From: Alphaproteobacteria bacterium
Lineage (GTDB): Bacteria > Pseudomonadota > Alphaproteobacteria > CALKHQ01
Length of the DNA: 64,000 nucleotides
Direction of reading: 5' to 3'
Assembly: GCA_041396705.1 (NCBI GenBank)
Contig: JAWKYB010000021.1
Coordinates: 1 to 64,000, forward strand
Each line of letters begins with the position of its first letter. The first letter of the stretch is position 1. The translations under genes were made by a program, and so were the position numbers. Below the pieces are notes generated by a model. It was not told the origin of the DNA, did no database searches, and saw only the letters and a list, made by a program, of their open reading frames with translations. This document shows positions 59,122-64,000 of the stretch, piece by piece.

Positions 59122-59841
59122 TCATCCGATCCGCACCGCGTTGGTGACGACGGGGAACACCCCGACGATCGAGGTGACGCCGCTGCTGGTTCGCAGCGAC
59201 TGGAAGGCGAAGTTCCACTCGTTGCCGCAGCGATAGCCGACCGTGGTCGCGTTGCAAACGCCGCCGCCGCGATAGGCCCCCGGGTCGAGAAAGCCGACGG
59301 AACCCTGGAATCCGAGCGACGCATAGGCGCCGGTCAGCATCGAGACCTGGTGCGCCGACTGGAGCTCGCTTCGCTCGACCTGGCTGATGCCGCGTCCGAC
59401 GCGCTTTTCGAACGCGTCGACCGCGCCGGAGAACTGGCCCTTGGCATTGGCATGCGCAACCAGCACGGTCCCGTCGGGCGCCTTCGATCCGATCCCGAAG
59501 GTGCAGCCGTTCATCGTGCAGGTGAAGCAGAAGCCGGCGCCCTTGCCCAAGGCCACGAACCTGGCGGCCCCTTCCGAATATTCGCAGACATAGCTGAGCA
59601 GCGCCTTGTTCGGATCGGAATGCGCGGAGCGGCCCAGCGCCAGCACCCGGCAGTCGGTCGCCGAAGCTGTGCCACCCATCCGGCCCTTCGGAAAGTCGAC
59701 CTCGCGGAACTCCAGATACTCCGGCTGGCCGGGATTCCGCGCGACGTTGATTTCCGCGGTCGGCATCACGACGTTGTCTTCGAGGAACTTGACGATCATC
59801 GCAGGCGTGGCATTCAACCCCGAATAGTCGATGTGCAGCAT
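59122..59841 (-). CDS. Uncharacterised protein with a possible CNF-like Cys/His deamidase-type core
   Basis: A 239-residue protein without an evident signal peptide or membrane helix from ATG 59841, which has a good AGGGGG ribosome site; an upstream GTG at 59904 would add a short hydrophobic stretch. It contains FCFTCTMNGC113-TFGIGSKAPDGTVLVAH130-ANAKG. A glycine-cysteine followed 15-17 residues later by histidine is the catalytic arrangement of CNF/DNT, BLF1 and CheD-type glutamine deamidases. Seven or more cysteines are present. The upstream DNA is markedly AT-richer than the window average. This is a motif-level resemblance only; it may be an ordinary uncharacterised protein. Confidence 0.6.
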   Translation of the reverse strand: MLHIDYSGLNATPAMIVKFLEDNVVMPTAEINVARNPGQPEYLEFREVDFPKGRMGGTASATDCRVLALGRSAHSDPNKALLSYVCEYSEGAARFVALGKGAGFCFTCTMNGCTFGIGSKAPDGTVLVAHANAKGQFSGAVDAFEKRVGRGISQVERSELQSAHQVSMLTGAYASLGFQGSVGFLDPGAYRGGGVCNATTVGYRCGNEWNFAFQSLRTSSGVTSIVGVFPVVTNAVRIG

Positions 59842-60035
59842 TTCGCCCCCTGGCTTCGCGCGCACGCAGGAAAACCCGACCGCCAACAAAGTGATGCCGA
59901 TCACAGTTTCATAAGCACCCGGTGCTTCGTCTGTTTATTGAGAGTCGTTTATGACTATTCGGAAATAAGCGCTGCAGACTCTTCTGCTATACACTTCCGA
60001 GACACGATGGCGTGACCGCACGCCGCGCCGGCGGA

Positions 60036-60971
60036 TCAGTAGCCGCGCCGTGGATCGACGCGATAGCGCGGCTCCCGGCCGGCCCACACCCGGCGAATGT
60101 TCTCGACCAGCAGCGAGGCCGCACTGTCCGGGTTGGCCATGCTGGCCATGTGCGGCGTGATCACGAGGTCGCCGCGCGTCCAGAACGGGTGGCCGGCCGG
60201 CAGCGGTTCCTGGCGGAACACGTCGAGCGACGCGCCCGAAAGCCGGCCGTCGTCCAGCGCGGCGAGCAGGTCGGCCTCGACCAGGTGACGACCGCGGGCG
60301 CAGTTGATCAGCGCGGCGCCGCGCGGCAGCCGGTCGAACAGGCGCCGGTCGAGGATGTCCTCGGTTTCCGGCGTCAGCGGCAGCAGGCAGACCAGGATCG
60401 CGCATTGCGGCAGCATCGCGGCCAAGCCGTCCGGCCCGTGGAAGCCGGCGACGCCGTCGATCGCGTGCGGGCTGCGGCTCCAGCCGAGCACGCGGAAGCC
60501 GAGGCCGACCAGTCCTTTCGCCGCCGCGGTGCCGAGTTCGCCCAGGCCCATCAGCCCAACGGAGCGCTCCTGCGCCGGCGGGGCGATCTCCTCGCGCCAG
60601 ATGCCGGCCGCCTGCTGGCGGGCGAACATCGGCATCAGCCGATGGTGATAGAGCACGTGCAGCGCGACATATTCGGTCATGCACTGGGTCAGCAGGCCGT
60701 CGACCAGGCGTGCCACCGGCACGTGATCCGGCAGCCGCGGGTCCGACAGCAGCCCGTCGACGCCAGCGCCGAGCGACTGGATCAGGCGCAGGTTTGGCAG
60801 CGAGGCGAGCAGACCCGGCGGCGGGTTCCACACCAGCGCGCAATCGATGGCGGCGGGATCGTCGACGTCGTCCGGCCAGACGCGCAGGCGGATGTCCGGC
60901 GCCATCCGCGCCAGCTTTTCGCGCCAGGGCCCGGCCGCGTCGATCGCCGAATGGAACAGCAGCTCGGGCAT
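60036..60971 (-). CDS. Glyoxylate/hydroxypyruvate reductase A-type D-2-hydroxyacid dehydrogenase
   Basis: A 311-residue NAD(P)H-dependent dehydrogenase of the GhrA branch. It has LPNLRLIQSLGAGVDGLL, the Rossmann motif SVGLMGLGELGTAAAKGLVGLGF, LLPLTPETEDILDRRLFDRLPRGAALINCARGRHLVEADLLAALDDG, and the catalytic Arg, Glu and His in RGRHLVE, DVFRQEPLPAGHPFW and ITPHMASM. It reduces glyoxylate and hydroxypyruvate in the cytoplasm. ATG 60971 overlaps the stop of the upstream DUF3253 gene as ATGA, so the two are coupled. Confidence 0.93.
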   Translation of the reverse strand: MPELLFHSAIDAAGPWREKLARMAPDIRLRVWPDDVDDPAAIDCALVWNPPPGLLASLPNLRLIQSLGAGVDGLLSDPRLPDHVPVARLVDGLLTQCMTEYVALHVLYHHRLMPMFARQQAAGIWREEIAPPAQERSVGLMGLGELGTAAAKGLVGLGFRVLGWSRSPHAIDGVAGFHGPDGLAAMLPQCAILVCLLPLTPETEDILDRRLFDRLPRGAALINCARGRHLVEADLLAALDDGRLSGASLDVFRQEPLPAGHPFWTRGDLVITPHMASMANPDSAASLLVENIRRVWAGREPRYRVDPRRGY

Positions 60972-61294
60972 CAGCCGTCCGCGCGGTCGCCCGCAGCGCC
61001 GGCCGGCGACGGCGCGGCCAGGCGCAGGCGATAGACACCCTTGAACGCCTCGGGATCGGCCGGTCGGCCCTTGCGCAGGATCTCGATCCGCCCGGCCTTG
61101 GCCAGCCGGACCGCGGCGAGGCGGACGCGGCCCATCAGCGCCTGCCATTGCTCCGGCGCCAGCGCGCGCGCAGCGTCGTTGGGCGCGATCGAGCCGCCGG
61201 CCGCGCAGGCACCGGCAAGGGCGAGGATTTCGGCCTCGATCGCCGCGTCGGACACGTTGCGGCGCTTCGGCGGCTGCTGGTCTGGCCTGGACAT
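60971..61294 (-). CDS. DUF3253-family small protein
   Basis: A 107-residue cytoplasmic protein with the DUF3253 winged-helix-like pattern: AAIEAEILALAGA, GGSIAPNDAARALAPEQWQALMGRVRLAAVRLAKAGRIEILRKGRPADPEAFKGVYRLRL. The ALAPEQWQALMGRVR-RLA-AGRI-I-RKG run is diagnostic. The fold suggests nucleic-acid or protein binding, but no function is known. ATG 61294. It is the first gene of a two-gene operon with the GhrA-type dehydrogenase and is divergent from nnrU with a 53-bp gap. Confidence 0.9.
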   Translation of the reverse strand: MSRPDQQPPKRRNVSDAAIEAEILALAGACAAGGSIAPNDAARALAPEQWQALMGRVRLAAVRLAKAGRIEILRKGRPADPEAFKGVYRLRLAAPSPAGAAGDRADG

Positions 61295-61347
61295 CGGCCA
61301 GCCTTAGCTTAGGGTCTGGGTCGGCGCAACAGGCCGGCGGCGAGACC

Positions 61348-62085
61348 ATGGACGATCCGCACATTCTGCTTCTGCTGGCGGCGGTGGCCGCCTTCGTCGG
61401 GCTGCATCTCGTCCTGGCGCTGCCGGCGATTCGCGCGCGCCTTGTCGCCCGTCTCGGCACCGGACCGTTCCGCGGACTCTATGCGCTGCAATCGACCGTG
61501 ACGCTGGTGCTGACGGCCCTCGCCTATCGCGACGCACCCTATGTGCCGCTGTGGACCGTGCCCGCGCTCGCCTGGCTGCCGGTCGTGCTGATGCCGGTCG
61601 CGCTGTGGCTGGTGGTCGGCGCGCTGTCGACCCGCAACCCGACCGCGATCGGCGGCGCGGCCGCGGCAATCCCGGCCGGCGACGCCCTGCCGCTGACCAC
61701 CGCGGTCACCCGCCACCCGATGCTGTGGGGCGTGACGCTGTGGGCGCTCGGCCATCTGGCCGCCAACGGCGACCTGGCCTCGCTGTTCCTGTTCGGCGGC
61801 ATGGCGGTGCTGTCGCTCGCCGGCATGGCGGGCATCGATGCCAAGAAGCGGGCGGACCCCGCCTTCGATTTCGCGGCGTTGGCCGAACGCACCTCGCTGC
61901 TGCCGCTGGCGGCGACCCTGGCCGGCCGCAACCGGCTGCGCGCCGGCTGGGCCGATGCGCTGCGGCTCGCCGTCGCGGTGCTGCTCTACGTCGGCATCCT
62001 GCACGGCCATGCCTCGGTGTTCGGCGTCTCCCCCTACCCGCCCGGGCATGACCTGCCGGCCTCCGGCGTCACCTCCTCCCAATAG
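61348..62085 (+). CDS. NnrU-family membrane protein
   Basis: A 245-residue inner-membrane protein with six or seven helices. The NnrU pattern includes GLHLVLALPAIRARLVARLGTGPFRGLYALQSTVTLVLTALAYRDAPYV near the start and the VTRHPMLWGVTLWALGHLAANGDLASLFLFGGMAVLSLAGM core with a conserved HP. It was first named for a nitric-oxide-regulated gene of Rhodobacter. A heme-related or zeta-carotene isomerase-like (Z-ISO) function is known only for plant relatives. No denitrification gene is near. ATG 61348. Its 3' end overlaps the convergent LysR gene by 52 bp. Confidence 0.92.
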   Translation: MDDPHILLLLAAVAAFVGLHLVLALPAIRARLVARLGTGPFRGLYALQSTVTLVLTALAYRDAPYVPLWTVPALAWLPVVLMPVALWLVVGALSTRNPTAIGGAAAAIPAGDALPLTTAVTRHPMLWGVTLWALGHLAANGDLASLFLFGGMAVLSLAGMAGIDAKKRADPAFDFAALAERTSLLPLAATLAGRNRLRAGWADALRLAVAVLLYVGILHGHASVFGVSPYPPGHDLPASGVTSSQ

Positions 62086-62966
62086 GGCCGTTCGCCGAAA
62101 CGCGCGGCCAGGAAGTCGATGAACGCCCGCACCTTGGCGGACAGGTGCCGGCTGTGCGGGTAGATCGCATAGATGCCGAGCGGGTCCTCGCAATAGGCCT
62201 CCAGCGCCGGCACCAGCCGCCCTTCGTGCAGGTCGCGCCAGACGATGAAGCTGGGCAGCAGCGCGACCCCGTGGCCGGCCAGCGCGGCCTGCCGCAACAC
62301 GTCGCCGTTGTTGGCCTGCAGCCGGCCGGCGATGCGCACAGCCTGGTCGCCGAACCGCCACAGCGGTCCACGGCGCAGATAGGTGTAGACGAGGCACTCG
62401 TGGGCGGAGAGGTCGGCCGGTACCCGCGGCACTCCGTGTCTGGCCCAATAGGCCGGCGACGCCACCAGCTTCGGCCGCGTGATTGCCAGCCGGCGCGCGA
62501 TCAGGCTGGAATCGTCGAGCTCGCCGATGCGGATGGCGAGGTCGTAGCCGTCGGCGACCAGGTCTGCATAGCGGTCGTCCAGCGTCACCTGCACGTTGAC
62601 CCGCGGATAGGCGCCCATGAAGCCGCACAGGCTCGGCACCACATGCAGGCTGCCGAAGCTGAACGGCATGTTGACCCGCAGCATGCCGCTCGGCTCCGCG
62701 CTCATCCGGGTGACCGCGAGCTCGGCCTCCTCGGCCTCGGCCACCAGCCGGGTGCAGCGCTCGTAGAACGCCTCGCCGATCTCGGTCAGTGCCAGCCGGC
62801 GCGTGGTCCGGTTCAGCAGCCGGGCGCCCAGCCTGTCCTCCAGCCGGCTGACGTGCTTGCTGACGGCCGACTTCGACAGGCCGAGGTCGCGGGCGGCCGC
62901 GCTGAAGCCGTTGGCTTCCACCACCTTGGCGAAGACCGCCATCGCGGCGAGGTTGTCCATCGACAT
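62034..62966 (-). CDS. LysR-family transcriptional regulator
   Basis: A 310-residue regulator of the CrgA-like LysR branch. The N-terminal winged helix is AAMAVFAKVVEANGFSAAARDLGLSKSAVSKHVSRLEDRLGARLLNRTTRRLALTEIGEAFYERC. The periplasmic-binding-protein-like effector domain follows (MLRVNMPFSFGSLHVVPSLCGFM, DLAIRIGELDDSSLIARRLA, ANNGDVLRQAALAGHGVALLPSFI). The start is ATG 62966 or ATG 62960. It lies 17 bp downstream of the SDR gene on the same strand, so it is probably cotranscribed with that gene. Confidence 0.94.
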   Translation of the reverse strand: MSMDNLAAMAVFAKVVEANGFSAAARDLGLSKSAVSKHVSRLEDRLGARLLNRTTRRLALTEIGEAFYERCTRLVAEAEEAELAVTRMSAEPSGMLRVNMPFSFGSLHVVPSLCGFMGAYPRVNVQVTLDDRYADLVADGYDLAIRIGELDDSSLIARRLAITRPKLVASPAYWARHGVPRVPADLSAHECLVYTYLRRGPLWRFGDQAVRIAGRLQANNGDVLRQAALAGHGVALLPSFIVWRDLHEGRLVPALEAYCEDPLGIYAIYPHSRHLSAKVRAFIDFLAARFGERPYWEEVTPEAGRSCPGG

Positions 62967-62983
62967 CGCGCGGCCGCGCCCGC

Positions 62984-63793
62984 TCACATGCCCGGGTTCT
63001 CGTCGGCGGTGCCGATCACAGTCTGGTCGTATTCGATGATCGCCCCGGTCATCAGGCCGGACTCGTCGGACACCATGAAGGCGAGCGCGCGGGCGACGTC
63101 GTCCGGCTCGATCAGCCGGCCGAACGGCTGCACCTTCGCCGCCTCCTCCAGCCAGTTCTCGCCGCGGTTGTGCACCGTGGTCTGCACCACATGCTCCCAC
63201 GGGGTATTGGTCCAGCCGATGTTGAGCATGTTCACCCGGATGCGGTCGCGCTTCAGGCTGTTGGCCAGGTTGCGGGTCAGCGTCATCAGCGCGCCTTTGG
63301 TGGTGGCATAGGGCGTCAGGAACGGCGGGCCGCCATAGGCGACGATCGAGCCGACGGTGGCGATCGCCCCCGCGATCTTGTGCTTGCGCATCACGCCGAC
63401 CGCGCGCTGGGCGAGGAAGAACGGCGCCCGCACGTTGACGGCGAACAGGCTGTCCCAGACCTCCGGCGTCGTGTTCTCCACCGAGCCGCGGGTCGACAGG
63501 CCGGCGACGTTGACCAGCGCGTCCAGACGCCCGAAGCGCCGCTCGGTCTCGTCGATCACGTGGAAACAGGCGTCGACATCGGCCAGTTCCGCCTGCACGA
63601 ACAGCGCGGGACAGCCGCCGGCGCCGATGTCGGCGGCCACCGCCTCGCCGCGTGCCGCGTCGCGGCCGCAGATCGTCACGCCAGCCGCGCCGCGCGCCGC
63701 GATCAGCCGCGCCGTCGCCTCGCCGGACCCGCTGGTGCCGCCCGTCACCACCGCGACCTTGCCGGCGAATTCGCCGGACCGTTCTTCGCTCAT
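62984..63793 (-). CDS. Short-chain dehydrogenase/reductase
   Basis: A 269-residue classical SDR. The cofactor motif is T-G-G-T-S-G-S-G (residues 17-24), with NVAG at 95-98 in place of NNAG. The catalytic residues are Ser149, Tyr162 and Lys166 (YATTKGALMTLTRNLANSL). ICGRD after the second strand, with an arginine, suggests NADP preference. VNMLNIGWTNTPWEH is the substrate-loop region. The substrate is unknown. ATG 63793 follows GGGGAGGAGACGACG. It forms a likely operon with the LysR regulator downstream, which may respond to its substrate. Confidence 0.93.
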   Translation of the reverse strand: MSEERSGEFAGKVAVVTGGTSGSGEATARLIAARGAAGVTICGRDAARGEAVAADIGAGGCPALFVQAELADVDACFHVIDETERRFGRLDALVNVAGLSTRGSVENTTPEVWDSLFAVNVRAPFFLAQRAVGVMRKHKIAGAIATVGSIVAYGGPPFLTPYATTKGALMTLTRNLANSLKRDRIRVNMLNIGWTNTPWEHVVQTTVHNRGENWLEEAAKVQPFGRLIEPDDVARALAFMVSDESGLMTGAIIEYDQTVIGTADENPGM

Positions 63794-63952
63794 CGTCGTC
63801 TCCTCCCCTGATCGGTGCCCGCCTCCGGTCGTTGCCGCCGGCCGGCCCGGCGCCGATAGCGCATCGGAACGTCGGGGCGCAATCGGGAAATCGGCAAGCC
63901 GCTGGCGCCGCGCCTTAATGATTTGGCAATCGACGTCGGCTCATCTGGCATC

Positions 63953-64000
63953 ATGCACGATGCCCCCAACATCTTCGCGGCGCCGGCAAACCGATGGAGC
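63953..64000 (+). CDS. Possible 5' end of a gene cut by the window edge
   Basis: From ATG 63953 a frame stays open to the edge (16 codons, beginning MHDAPNIFAAPANRW). An AT-rich stretch with TTAATGATTTGG lies about 30-40 bp upstream and could be a promoter. Too little is visible to name a product. The region 63794-63952 otherwise contains no feature I can support. Confidence 0.35.
   Translation, partial: MHDAPNIFAAPANRWS

Overview
The window is a chromosomal segment of a very GC-rich alphaproteobacterium, most likely from the Rhodospirillales or a related order. The base composition is uniformly high. The gene content fits: a System I cytochrome c maturation operon, an RpoH of the alphaproteobacterial type, heterotetrameric sarcosine oxidase, a DUF1127 protein, GhrA- and NnrU-type proteins, and the cluster lgt-midA-pgeF. 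I see no rRNA, tRNA, CRISPR array, prophage or transposase. Most genes are housekeeping or metabolic, and intergenic gaps are short.

Layout. 0-6 kb: the N-terminal part of a branched-chain aminotransferase-like enzyme, a stand-alone SecD-head-like protein, a ROK sugar kinase, a PilZ protein, a small exported protein, Hsp33 and a Tat lipoprotein. 5.3-8.2 kb: a DUF1127 gene coupled to an AraC/O6-methylguanine methyltransferase fusion, divergent from a MocR-type regulator with a dense ACAAT/ATTGT operator region. 8.2-13.7 kb: UbiK/BMFP, HldD, Lgt, MidA, PgeF and a divergent M24 protein. 13.8-22.8 kb: an exported propeller-like protein, an ALDH7-type aldehyde dehydrogenase, a GIY-YIG gene between inverted hairpin repeats, a patatin, an EamA transporter, a WrbA plus glutathionyl-hydroquinone reductase pair, and a YceI-cytochrome b561-YceI set. 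23-26.6 kb: a ribose-type sugar ABC transporter. 26.6-27.1 kb: noncoding DNA with three copies of a 47-bp repeat and an operator-like array.

27.1-34.1 kb: soxBDAG plus formate-tetrahydrofolate ligase, a one-carbon unit that demethylates sarcosine and links the C1 product to tetrahydrofolate. 34.1-41.4 kb: a large glycosyltransferase-like protein, RlmN, a methyltransferase with a regulatory domain and an exported gluzincin-like protein. 41.5-47 kb: a GFA protein and a tight operon otsB-GH15 glucoamylase/trehalase-otsA-glucokinase, i.e. trehalose synthesis, glucoside hydrolysis and glucose re-phosphorylation together. 47-49.8 kb: a MarR regulator with a cysteine-rich tail, RpoH, an alpha/beta-hydrolase, and a structured intergenic region that ends in a canonical intrinsic terminator and may encode a small RNA with an anti-Shine-Dalgarno motif.

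49.8-58.1 kb: the complete ccmABCDEFGHI operon with many stop/start overlaps, followed by an iodotyrosine-deiodinase-like nitroreductase. 58.1-64 kb: a DUF4424 protein, a possible CNF-like Cys/His deamidase-type protein in a less GC-rich setting, GhrA with a DUF3253 protein, NnrU, a LysR regulator with a short-chain dehydrogenase, and possibly the first codons of a gene running off the right edge.

The observations I rate highest are the candidate anti-SD small RNA near rpoH (about 49.6-49.76 kb), the CNF-like protein (59.1-59.8 kb), the hairpin-flanked GIY-YIG cassette (16.8-17.2 kb), and the operator arrays before the MocR gene and soxB.
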